This document shows, one piece after another, positions 6,629 to 13,666 of a DNA stretch of 13,666 nt. The DNA lies in contig JAHFBQ010000031.1 in the NCBI GenBank assembly GCA_023249935.1, forward strand, positions 1,317 to 14,982. The letters run 5' to 3'. The stretch is from a bacterium. Lineage in GTDB: Bacteria > Babelota > Babeliae > Babelales > RVW-14. Each line of letters begins with the position of its first letter. Within the stretch, counting starts at the first letter, position 1. The notes beneath the pieces were generated by a model that did no database searches, was not told where the DNA came from, and worked only from the letters and a program-made list of their open reading frames with translations. The translations under genes and the position numbers were made by a program.

Positions 6629-8711
6629 ACTCAAGCACAACTCTGCCATCTAATGTAAGTGTTGCTGCAGATAGTACATGTAAATTAACACGAGGAGCAA
6701 CAACAAAGGCATTGTTGGTCGATGTTCCTTCGCTTGAAAGCTTAACCGCATTATCAGCAAAAATGGTACCCTTCGCCAGCTGCAAGCCAACATGCGTTGC
6801 ATGCAATCGCGAACCATTCAAAAACAATGTCGCTTCATCCGTAGCAAATTGAAAATGCTGTGCCCGCAAACCACCTCTATCTCGTGAATCATAACTAAAG
6901 GTTAATCCATAATCGAAGGTAAGGACAGCACGATCTTGAATCGTCAGCGGCTTTTCTGAAATATAGGTAAATTTCTTACCAACTCCACGCACCAGCACAT
7001 CAGGATAGATGTTTAGATAGCCACGGAAGTATTCATAATTTCCAGTCAAAATCAATTCAAGATTCTTCATATTGAGTGTGCCATTGCGATTCATTGTACG
7101 CACGTTACCATAATTTGAAATGCCACCAACGCCATAAATTTTTATATTTTGCATCGTCAACGTAGCCGTTGAAATAAGTGCTAAGGCATTGATATTAGAT
7201 GAAATATCCAATGTGTTCCCACCACCATCAAGCACAATATTTTCAGTACCACCAAAAAACCAGCGATGGTTTAGTGTTATGGCACCGGTTGCTAAATCAG
7301 TTTTAGTAGGCGCCAGTTGAATAAAAACATTGTCGCCAAACTGAACAAACTGCAAATCATTATGTGTAATATGTTGTGGCGAAAAGCCTTTTAACGTAAT
7401 ATTTTTAAAAGTTACTCTACCGTGAGCAGGAACCGATATCAAATCATCATCTCGTGAGAAATCAAGCGAATATCCAGAACCATCAACCAACGTATGAGCT
7501 GCTGATAATAGCAACTTATTTGTTGAAGAAACCTCTTTGTCTTTTTTAAAGGTAATCGTAGGACCTGTCACCACAACGTCGCCAGACGTTATGCCAGGAA
7601 TAGCTTTAACTGCGCCGCCATTAATAAGACCAATATTGGCCGCATAACCAGGAACTAATGATTTAGGCCGAATGTTATTATCATCTTCATACGAACCGGT
7701 GTCATACCAAAGAGAAACGCCGTCCACCGTAAGCGTTCCACGATTGGAGAACGTCAATAGATTATTTTTTGTAACAACAGTTACATTCCCGTCAACATAG
7801 AAGTTACCGCAGGTAACTGTGTAGCTATTGGCAAGTTCAAGTTGCACATCAGAGAGATGCAGCTGAGATGTAACGCTACCAAGCGCGAATCCGCCCTTAC
7901 CAAGCCCCTTTACCTTTATATTGCTGAGAGCAACTTTAACGCCAGGACCAATAGCAAGCGTTCCACCAAGCGAAAGATCCAGTATGTTTCCATTCCCCGT
8001 GATAGTGATTTCTTTGCTCGTATCGCTCGTACCAATAGTCCATAAACTTGTCAGGCGAGTTTCAGCATTCAGAGCAATCTCTGTAGGCCCGAACAGGTGG
8101 AGTGTCCCCGTCAGTGACATGGCTGAACCGCCAAGACCAATAGATCTATTATTAGGAATTACAGCCCCTTCACCAAGAATTTCTTTTCCGTCGGCAAATT
8201 GCAGGTGATCATCAAGAATGAGTGTGCTACTACTTAAACTTATATACCCATTACACATACTTTGCATAGCCAACGTAAGTGCTGCACCTGTATCAATTGT
8301 TATATTTGGGTTTGACACTGTGTCATCACTAAAAATCGGTTGCCCCTCAAAACGATTACCTGTACCACTTACATAGAGACGAGCTGGTAACGGTCCCGAA
8401 TCAAAACGCATTGTCTGAGAACCCAACAAACGCAACCGCTGAGAAACTGCAGCCTGCAGACGACCAGAAATAATCGATGGCACGTTGTTTACCAACAGCC
8501 GCCCCGTATTAAAATTAATTAGCCCACTAGTAAGATTGCGTTCTGATGAAGTTGTTAACGTTCCATCCCATGCAAGATTTGAGCTGGACGATACTGCAAT
8601 CTTACCCCCAACTAAATTTATTCCAGACTCTTTGCTGCCAAAATTAATTGAGGCAAAACAGACACCTTGCACTAGCAGCGCAGCGATAAGAATGATTTTT
8701 TTGCTCTTCAT
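6627..8711 (-). CDS. Large exported beta-helix-like repeat protein
   Basis: The 694-residue product starts with a clear signal peptide (MKSKKIILIAALLVQGVCFA). The rest is almost entirely short beta strands and turns. A roughly 40-residue module appears at least three times (about 235-274, 408-443 and 491-530). Each begins with GNGNILDLS, GSGYSLDFS or GGGNTLDIS and ends with NIKVKGLG, NITLKGF or NIKIYGVG. The first and third are followed by further matching strands (LHLSDVQLEL against LNMKNLELIL), so the true unit may be about 110 residues. This suggests a pectin-lyase-like parallel beta-helix, as in adhesins and exported polysaccharide-binding proteins; no enzyme active site or outer-membrane anchor was seen. 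The in-frame ATG at 8789 would put 26 residues before the signal peptide, so the ATG at 8711 is chosen, although the AAGGAG (8726-8731) is 14 bases away. It is the first gene of the surface cassette. Confidence 0.75.
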   Translation of the reverse strand: MKSKKIILIAALLVQGVCFASINFGSKESGINLVGGKIAVSSSSNLAWDGTLTTSSERNLTSGLINFNTGRLLVNNVPSIISGRLQAAVSQRLRLLGSQTMRFDSGPLPARLYVSGTGNRFEGQPIFSDDTVSNPNITIDTGAALTLAMQSMCNGYISLSSSTLILDDHLQFADGKEILGEGAVIPNNRSIGLGGSAMSLTGTLHLFGPTEIALNAETRLTSLWTIGTSDTSKEITITGNGNILDLSLGGTLAIGPGVKVALSNIKVKGLGKGGFALGSVTSQLHLSDVQLELANSYTVTCGNFYVDGNVTVVTKNNLLTFSNRGTLTVDGVSLWYDTGSYEDDNNIRPKSLVPGYAANIGLINGGAVKAIPGITSGDVVVTGPTITFKKDKEVSSTNKLLLSAAHTLVDGSGYSLDFSRDDDLISVPAHGRVTFKNITLKGFSPQHITHNDLQFVQFGDNVFIQLAPTKTDLATGAITLNHRWFFGGTENIVLDGGGNTLDISSNINALALISTATLTMQNIKIYGVGGISNYGNVRTMNRNGTLNMKNLELILTGNYEYFRGYLNIYPDVLVRGVGKKFTYISEKPLTIQDRAVLTFDYGLTFSYDSRDRGGLRAQHFQFATDEATLFLNGSRLHATHVGLQLAKGTIFADNAVKLSSEGTSTNNAFVVAPRVNLHVLSAATLTLDGRVVLE

Positions 8712-8886
8712 GTCTCTTGCAGCAGCTCCTTCCCAACTCATATAATATTTTAATGAGCCAGCTTGCCTTGACATAAAAAGCTGAGTCAATCACTCTAGGT
8801 TAATCTTGTAATAAGTCCTAGAATTCGAAGCTTTTATTTCAAAGCGAATACGTATAGAGTTTCTATTACTAAAAAGAGGTTTTAAG
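8712..8886. promoter_or_regulatory. Divergent intergenic region between the surface cassette and the GT4 pair
   Basis: Promoters for both directions must lie here, but none stands out. Two inverted repeats are visible. TTGAC (8768-8772) and GTCAA (8785-8789) enclose 12 bases and supply -35-like boxes on both strands (TTGACA rightwards, TTGACT leftwards), without good -10 partners at 17 bases. TCTAGG (8794-8799) and CCTAGA (8817-8822) enclose 17 bases and are operator-like. AGAGG (8875-8879) is the ribosome site of the glycosyltransferase gene. Only that ribosome site is well supported. Confidence 0.38.
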
Positions 8887-10173
8887 GTGAGAAGATACAC
8901 ACTTACCTTCTTAGTATCAACGCTTGCTGTCTCGCTTTGCATCTTAAGTGTTTATTTCTTTATCTATGAATCTATGCACTTCACACTACACAACATACAT
9001 CCAACTCTAGATACAACTGAGCAGTTTCCCATAGTCATCCAAATTTGTATGTCTAAAGGCAGCGGCGGGATGGAACGATGTGCTCTCGCACAGCACGAAG
9101 CATTACTCGCTGCCGGCATTCACAGCATCCTTATTTGTCGTGAAAACACGTTTATAAGCAACAAATCCCAGCACCATAAATTACCGTTTGTTACCTGTGC
9201 ATCATACCATCTCAGCGCCGGACAATTCGTCTGGATGCCTGGCGTCAAAGCAGCCTTACAAAAACTTATCACCCTCTTTGGCAACAACATTTTAGCAATC
9301 CACTGCAACTACAAACGAGAAATTTTTGTTGCTAAAAAAGTCACTCAAAATCTTAGCATCCCCGTTATCCTCACCCAACACACACCAAGCAAACTTCAAG
9401 CTAACGTACGCAGAACTGTCGCTGGCATTATATCGGTGAGCAATAAAATTGCCGAATACTTGACCAACCTGAACAAAGAAGATGGCATCAACGGGCACAT
9501 CACCGCGATTCCACCATTTTTCGATACCAACCGCATTGCATCATTTATCCCCTCGCAGCAAAACCGCGAACAATATTTCCACGACACCTTTAACATACAG
9601 CTCAAGCAATGCCCGTTACTGGTAAAAGTTGCACACCTCTACAGCAATATGCGGCACAAAAACCACCCCCTGCTCTTCCAAGCTATGCACGAACTTATTC
9701 ATGAGCGGCACACGCGTGTCCAGGTAGCGCTCGCTGGACACGGCCCCAAATTGGATGCCTATAAAAAAATGGTGCATAATTTGCAGCTCGATGGCTATGT
9801 GCACTTTTTAGGTAGCACTGAAAACACAAGCGCTGTGTTCCACTATGCTGATGCAAATGTTCTTACAAGCAGCGAAGAAGCATTTGGTATCACTTTAGTT
9901 GAAGGTGGCTTGATGAAAAAACCTACCATTGTCGCACGCAGCATAGGAGCCGCCAACTGGCTCATCGTCAACAATGATACCGGATTTCTATTTGAACAAG
10001 ACAATGCGAGCAGCTTAGCTGACACCATCGCCTATGTGATTGATAACCAAAATATTGCACAAGCATGTGGCCAACGATTACACGACAAAATTATTGCTGA
10101 TTTTTTACCGGAACAAAGTGTAAAAAAGCTCTTGGCATTTTATGAGCAATTACAACAACGCCATGAATCGTAG
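8887..10173 (+). CDS. GT4-type glycosyltransferase with N-terminal membrane segment
   Basis: The 428-residue enzyme is of GT-B fold and retaining GT4 type; it moves a sugar from a nucleotide-sugar to an acceptor, neither known. After an N-terminal membrane segment (about 5-27, preceded by RR) come the N-terminal domain with GSGGMERCAL (58-67), the donor-domain K258 in MRHKNHPLL, and the signature EAFGITLVE (E331-x7-E339). The GTG start at 8887 has AGAGG 7 bases upstream. By the positive-inside rule the catalytic domain would be outside the cytoplasm, which is unusual; a mispredicted signal or a monotopic arrangement is possible. The next gene is a paralogue overlapping its end. Both probably act in surface-glycan assembly or on an exported or host acceptor. 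Confidence 0.88.
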   Translation: MRRYTLTFLVSTLAVSLCILSVYFFIYESMHFTLHNIHPTLDTTEQFPIVIQICMSKGSGGMERCALAQHEALLAAGIHSILICRENTFISNKSQHHKLPFVTCASYHLSAGQFVWMPGVKAALQKLITLFGNNILAIHCNYKREIFVAKKVTQNLSIPVILTQHTPSKLQANVRRTVAGIISVSNKIAEYLTNLNKEDGINGHITAIPPFFDTNRIASFIPSQQNREQYFHDTFNIQLKQCPLLVKVAHLYSNMRHKNHPLLFQAMHELIHERHTRVQVALAGHGPKLDAYKKMVHNLQLDGYVHFLGSTENTSAVFHYADANVLTSSEEAFGITLVEGGLMKKPTIVARSIGAANWLIVNNDTGFLFEQDNASSLADTIAYVIDNQNIAQACGQRLHDKIIADFLPEQSVKKLLAFYEQLQQRHES

Positions 10174-11440
10174 TTTTAAATGTTTATTTCTTACAATCAT
10201 AGCAGCTATCTGCATAACCAGCTTTGGTACCTACAATCATTACGCATGCATCAGCACATACAATCTACCTACAACCACTAAACCTACCGTTATTCTTTCA
10301 TGCTTACTCGTCGGCAACGGCGGGACCGAACGTTATACTTTGGCATTACAACAAGAGCTTACCAACATAGGAATCAACGCCGTGCTTGTGTGCCAAGAAC
10401 CAAGTTTTCTTGCGACACAATGCGAAGCACACAAGCTCCCCTATGTTACATGCTCACATCGCCGCCTACGCCTTGGTCCCCTTCTTATTATGTCGGGATT
10501 TAAGGCGGCGCTACTCTCTCTGGCAGTTACCTATAAAAGATCATTGCTGGCTATTCACTGCAGCCATCGGCACGAACTTCTCACCGCAAAAAAACTCATC
10601 GCAGCAGACAACGTCCCAACAATTCTCACTCACCACACACCAAGCAAACTTGCAACTTCCGTTCGCCGCGCCGCCGATTGCATCATCACCGTCAACCACA
10701 CAGATGCCAACAGCATTAAAACATCTAATAAAAAAGACGGACTTGATAAGACTGTTATAGCATTACCACCGTTTTTTGATGCAACACGCATCATGACATT
10801 ACACCCCCCAAAACAAAGCCGAGAGCAATATTTCCAAGAGACTTTTAATATAAAACTCCTACCATGCCCACTGCTCGTTAAAATTGCACACTTCTATGGA
10901 AACGAGCCGCATAAAAATCATCCTCTCCTCTTCCAAGCCATGCATGATCTCATTTATAGACAGAACATGCCGGTTCAAGTGGCCCTTGTAGGTAGCGGTA
11001 AGCATCGCCAAAAATATGAACAACTTGTCCACAAACTAAAACTATCTGACTACGTCCATTTTTTAGGCAGCACAGAAAAAGTCGCCACAGTGCTGCACTA
11101 TGCAGATATTAACCTTCTCTCCAGTAGCCAAGAAGCTTTTGGCATTACACTCCTCGAAGGCGGCCTACTCAGCAAACCGACCATCGTTGCTAGCGCTGGT
11201 TGCGGCGCAGCAGATTGGCTCATCATTGATCAAGAAACGGGTTTTTTGTTTGAAAATAATAATGCCACAGACCTTGCACGCACCATCACCCATGCACTTA
11301 CGCATAAAAAGGTTGCACAAATCTGTGGCAAAAATTTATATAAAAAGGTGGTAGGGGAATTTTTACCTCACCACACAGCACAAACTATACTTGCTCTCTA
11401 CGTTCAGCTTCATGCAGAAATTCATTCACGCAATACATAA
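10163..11440 (+). CDS. GT4-type glycosyltransferase, tandem paralogue
   Basis: This 425-residue enzyme aligns with the preceding glycosyltransferase almost without gaps; by eye about half the residues are identical, more in the C-terminal domain (for example HKNHPLLFQAMH and YVHFLGSTE in both). It has GNGGTERYTL near residue 51, K251 and the signature EAFGITLLE (E324-x7-E332). An N-terminal membrane segment (about 6-22) follows an arginine and a lysine. The ATG at 10163 overlaps the upstream stop by 11 bases and puts the basic residues at the very start; an in-frame ATG at 10142 would add 7 residues. Neither has a clear ribosome site, so re-initiation after the first gene is likely. The last 56 bases are also coding on the opposite strand. 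The pair arose by duplication and probably differs in acceptor or donor. Confidence 0.87.
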   Translation: MNRSFKCLFLTIIAAICITSFGTYNHYACISTYNLPTTTKPTVILSCLLVGNGGTERYTLALQQELTNIGINAVLVCQEPSFLATQCEAHKLPYVTCSHRRLRLGPLLIMSGFKAALLSLAVTYKRSLLAIHCSHRHELLTAKKLIAADNVPTILTHHTPSKLATSVRRAADCIITVNHTDANSIKTSNKKDGLDKTVIALPPFFDATRIMTLHPPKQSREQYFQETFNIKLLPCPLLVKIAHFYGNEPHKNHPLLFQAMHDLIYRQNMPVQVALVGSGKHRQKYEQLVHKLKLSDYVHFLGSTEKVATVLHYADINLLSSSQEAFGITLLEGGLLSKPTIVASAGCGAADWLIIDQETGFLFENNNATDLARTITHALTHKKVAQICGKNLYKKVVGEFLPHHTAQTILALYVQLHAEIHSRNT

Positions 11441-12548
11441 CTTGCGTTGGTGGAATATCCCTCACCCAATGCGTCCGTTTAGCCGCCATAAGCACTCGTG
11501 AACATTCCTTGTCCCATGGTACCCACTCTGGATTTTTAGAACGCATAAGTGCTACAACAGGCACTTTGAGTGCTGCAGCGATGTGCATTACTGCCGTCTC
11601 AACAGAGATAACTAAGTCACACAATTCAATAATGGCCGGTAGTTGAAAAAAATGTTCGTTAGCAGAAAATAAAATAACATTGCCAACACCATTATCTGCA
11701 AGAGCTTGCCTCATAGCATGTAGTTCACCGGGCATAACATTAAAAATAAAATACGCCTGCGAAAAATGGTCCTGCGACCTGAGCATTGCAATAAGTTGAA
11801 GCGCTGCATCCAGAGTCCAACAACGTTTTTTATCTTTAGCAAAAATATTAACAAATACTGTACGAGGTTTGTGCGCAATCCCGTTCGCCGCACTTGTTAC
11901 CCCCCACTTAAGTAAAGCCAACTTAGCATTGGTGCGCCAGTCGCGTGGAATGTTCATAAATGGCCGACGCTCTTCCCCATTAATATTTATACCAAAAAAC
12001 TCTTTAAACCAATGTGCATACAGATCCGTAATGTGGTATCCCTGTTCCATGTCTTGCGGTTTTTGTGAACATCGAGCATTAAGCACATGATAAAGAGCCT
12101 GTGGAATAACATCAAACCATGACCACTTTTGACGCGTTACAAGACCAGCCACAAACGCCTTTGCCCCAGCTAGACGCGCAAGCACGGCGTAACGATGCGC
12201 CCGCAATGTTGCAAGCGAAACCACCACAGGGTACTTTTCGCCACGAGCAGTTTTGATAGAACGTAACACGGCCGGTAATGAATAGGTTTCATTATAAACT
12301 TTTTCAATAAAAGGGCATTCGCTCAACCAATCGAATAATGAATAGCGCTTCAGCCCATCCCATTTCCACCATTTCCAGGTACGCCGTAGTTCATCAACCC
12401 AGACATGAATCTTTATATGAGGATACTGATCATGAAATGCTTTGAAATAGGTCTGCCAATATAAAAAATCGCCAATTGCCAAATGAGTAACAAAAAGAAT
12501 TTTGTCGGCCTTCTCTAGCAGCTCGGCAGGAACTAATTGCTGTTTCAT
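11385..12548 (-). CDS. GT9 (heptosyltransferase)-like glycosyltransferase
   Basis: The 387-residue product resembles ADP-heptose:LPS heptosyltransferases (GT-B fold, inverting). The N-terminal domain has LFVTHLAIGDFLYW with the conserved GD (26-27), where WaaC-type enzymes have their catalytic Asp. The C-terminal domain has VFVNIFAKDKKRCW, and then VISVETAVMHIAAAL (313-327), VPVVALM and PEWVPW (340-345). The family's usual DTGxxH motif here reads ETAVMH, so a key Asp is Glu and the Gly is Ala; activity or donor preference may be altered. Residues 57-74 are unusually tryptophan-rich (WKWWKWDG). There is no membrane segment, so it should act in the cytoplasm on lipopolysaccharide or another glycan. 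It lies 23 bases after yicC, and its 3' end overlaps the convergent glycosyltransferase by 56 bases. Confidence 0.82.
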   Translation of the reverse strand: MKQQLVPAELLEKADKILFVTHLAIGDFLYWQTYFKAFHDQYPHIKIHVWVDELRRTWKWWKWDGLKRYSLFDWLSECPFIEKVYNETYSLPAVLRSIKTARGEKYPVVVSLATLRAHRYAVLARLAGAKAFVAGLVTRQKWSWFDVIPQALYHVLNARCSQKPQDMEQGYHITDLYAHWFKEFFGININGEERRPFMNIPRDWRTNAKLALLKWGVTSAANGIAHKPRTVFVNIFAKDKKRCWTLDAALQLIAMLRSQDHFSQAYFIFNVMPGELHAMRQALADNGVGNVILFSANEHFFQLPAIIELCDLVISVETAVMHIAAALKVPVVALMRSKNPEWVPWDKECSRVLMAAKRTHWVRDIPPTQVMYCVNEFLHEAERREQV

Positions 12549-12571
12549 ACGTCTACTACTCTACTTTATGA

Positions 12572-13465
12572 TCAAATAATGTTTTGCACCTGCTCACGCG
12601 CTTTTTCAAGTTCAACTTTGATATCCACACCAACAGAACTGATATCATAGTTAGAACATTTCGCCATGATGGTATTGGTTTCACGCAACAATTCTTGCAG
12701 TATAAAATCCAACCGTTTTCCCTTTTCGACCTGATCATTCGCAAGTAGATTTTCAACCGCCAGCAAATGGCTCTTAAACCGCGTAATCTCTTCTTGGATA
12801 TCGCTTTTATTCAGCGTTGAATACAAATCATCCAACTGTATTTTTAGTTGATCATTCGGGTCGGCTTGATACGCCGCCAACTTAGCATCAACCGCTATTT
12901 TCAAGTTTGCCATCAACGTCTCAAAAAGACCGACAATACGCTCGATCGATCTACGACATAGCTCAAAACGTAAATCAAAATCTTTACGCAGTGTAGCACC
13001 TTCTTCAGCTCGGGTGCGCATTAACTTATCAGCAACACGCTCTACCAGAGAGACCACAAGCTGCTCATGCTCATCTCCAAGCTCAGTCTTTGTAGAAACA
13101 AAAATATTAGGTAAAGCAAAAAGATCTCGCACGGTCAGCTCACCTGGGATTCCATACGTCTTGCTAATCGCCTTCGACGCCGAGAGATATGCTTGTACAT
13201 TTTTTAACGACGGTTCAAGACTCTCAAATGCCTCATTATCTTCACCGAATTTAACCGTGAGATAAACACGCCCCCGTAACAGTTTTTTCTGTAATACATT
13301 AATCAACTTCACTTCAAGAGCGCTGAGAACATTGGGCAATTTGCAAACCGCCTCAAAAAAACGAGCATTAATCGTTTTGATCTCAATGGCCAAACAAACA
13401 CGCCCTGTACCAGGAACCTCAACCGTTACAAGCTCACTGGCAAATCCGGTCATACTATATAACAC
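12572..13465 (-). CDS. yicC: YicC-family endoribonuclease
   Basis: This 297-residue protein has the standard length and both domains of the YicC/YloC family, cytoplasmic endoribonucleases involved in RNA turnover. The N-terminus MLYSMTGFAS matches the family start MIxSMTGF, followed by AIEIKTINARFFEAVCKLP and LLRGRVYLTVKF. The C-terminal domain ends with KRLDFILQELLRETNTIMAK (about 250-269) and EKAREQVQNI, nearly identical to the E. coli ending. The GTG at 13465 is favoured over the ATG at 13453 because only it gives the family's N-terminus; the ribosome site is weak (TAGG). It follows yebC by 12 bases, so the two are cotranscribed. In many bacteria gmk lies next to yicC; here a glycosyltransferase does. 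Confidence 0.95.
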   Translation of the reverse strand: MLYSMTGFASELVTVEVPGTGRVCLAIEIKTINARFFEAVCKLPNVLSALEVKLINVLQKKLLRGRVYLTVKFGEDNEAFESLEPSLKNVQAYLSASKAISKTYGIPGELTVRDLFALPNIFVSTKTELGDEHEQLVVSLVERVADKLMRTRAEEGATLRKDFDLRFELCRRSIERIVGLFETLMANLKIAVDAKLAAYQADPNDQLKIQLDDLYSTLNKSDIQEEITRFKSHLLAVENLLANDQVEKGKRLDFILQELLRETNTIMAKCSNYDISSVGVDIKVELEKAREQVQNII

Positions 13466-13477
13466 TATCGACCTAAC

Positions 13478-13666
13478 TTATGCAAAATTGGTGTAGACGT
13501 TTTGGACATCATCAAGATCCTCAAGTCCTTCAAGCAGCTTGATTACTTGTTCTTCCTGCTCTTCATTTTCAAGAGAAACATTATTTTTAGAAATCCACTC
13601 AAATTGAGCTTGCTCAACTTTTACGCCTGCAGCTTCTGCGGCCTTTTTGACTGCAATAAGATCTTG
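13478..13666 (-). CDS. yebC: YebC/PmpR family protein, C-terminal end (partial at window edge)
   Basis: The last 62 residues of a YebC/PmpR/TACO1-type protein, a conserved cytoplasmic factor described as a DNA-binding transcription regulator and, in some members, as a helper of translation through proline-rich stretches. The segment holds AVKKAAEAAGVKVEQAQFEW, then LENEEQEEQVIKLLEGLEDL and DDVQNVYTNFA, which match the family's C-terminus (alternating A/E helices and the hallmark LEDLDDVQNVYxN). The stop is TAA at 13478-13480. It is directly followed by yicC, then the GT9 gene. Confidence 0.93.
   Translation of the reverse strand, partial: QDLIAVKKAAEAAGVKVEQAQFEWISKNNVSLENEEQEEQVIKLLEGLEDLDDVQNVYTNFA

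Noticed and set aside
6138..6852. Plus-strand open frames at 6138-6449 and 6601-6852
   Set aside because: Antisense to the beta-helix genes; serine-rich, low-complexity translations without motifs or ribosome sites.
10300..10760. Open frames of 67 and 124 codons inside the second GT4 gene
   Set aside because: Other frames of a gene whose protein aligns end to end with its paralogue.
1..13666. CRISPR array, tRNA or rRNA genes
   Set aside because: No regularly spaced direct repeats and no tRNA cloverleaf or rRNA-like segments were seen on either strand by reading.

Overview
The window looks like chromosomal DNA of a moderately AT-rich, Gram-negative bacterium. Core genes of unmistakable bacterial type (the starts or ends of gyrA, yebC and yicC, plus phosphatidylglycerol synthesis) are mixed with hypothetical exported proteins. 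An outer-membrane barrel protein and a heptosyltransferase-like GT9 enzyme indicate an outer membrane with surface glycans. The mixture of exported beta-helix proteins, an exported small-molecule-kinase-like protein and membrane-anchored glycosyltransferases reminds me of the host-associated Candidatus Dependentiae (TM6/Babeliae). That placement is inference from gene style and was not tested by any search.

Layout. Positions 1-320 (-) hold the start of gyrA. Positions 321-777 lack an intact gene but carry the decayed C-terminal end of an IS30-type transposase (464-721). A consensus-like -35 box lies inside the remnant and leads to 778-1944 (+), a kinase-fold protein with a signal peptide or membrane anchor. 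This gene converges with, and overlaps by 11 bases, a minus-strand gene (1934-2980) that fuses PgsA to PgpA, two successive steps of phosphatidylglycerol synthesis. Upstream of it on the same strand is a compact cassette, in transcription order: a 694-residue beta-helix-like protein (6627-8711), a 528-residue relative with a coiled coil (5027-6613), a 128-residue membrane-anchored coiled coil (4644-5030) and a 508-residue outer-membrane barrel (3085-4611). Spacing is 13 bases, a 4-base ATGA overlap and 32 bases, so the four are probably one transcript making cell-surface parts.

A 175-base divergent region (8712-8886) separates this cassette from two tandem paralogous GT4 glycosyltransferases on the plus strand (8887-10173 and 10163-11440), each with an N-terminal membrane segment. 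The second overlaps tail-to-tail by 56 bases with a GT9 glycosyltransferase (11385-12548, -). That gene is preceded on its own strand by yicC (12572-13465) and the end of yebC (13478-13666), with gaps of 23 and 12 bases, so yebC-yicC-GT9 is probably one operon.

The unusual parts are the fused PgsA-PgpA enzyme, the four-gene surface cassette, and three enzymes (one kinase, two glycosyltransferases) whose catalytic domains are predicted to lie outside the cytoplasm, where ATP and sugar nucleotides are normally absent. If the organism lives inside a host cell, such enzymes could act on host material; this is a hypothesis.
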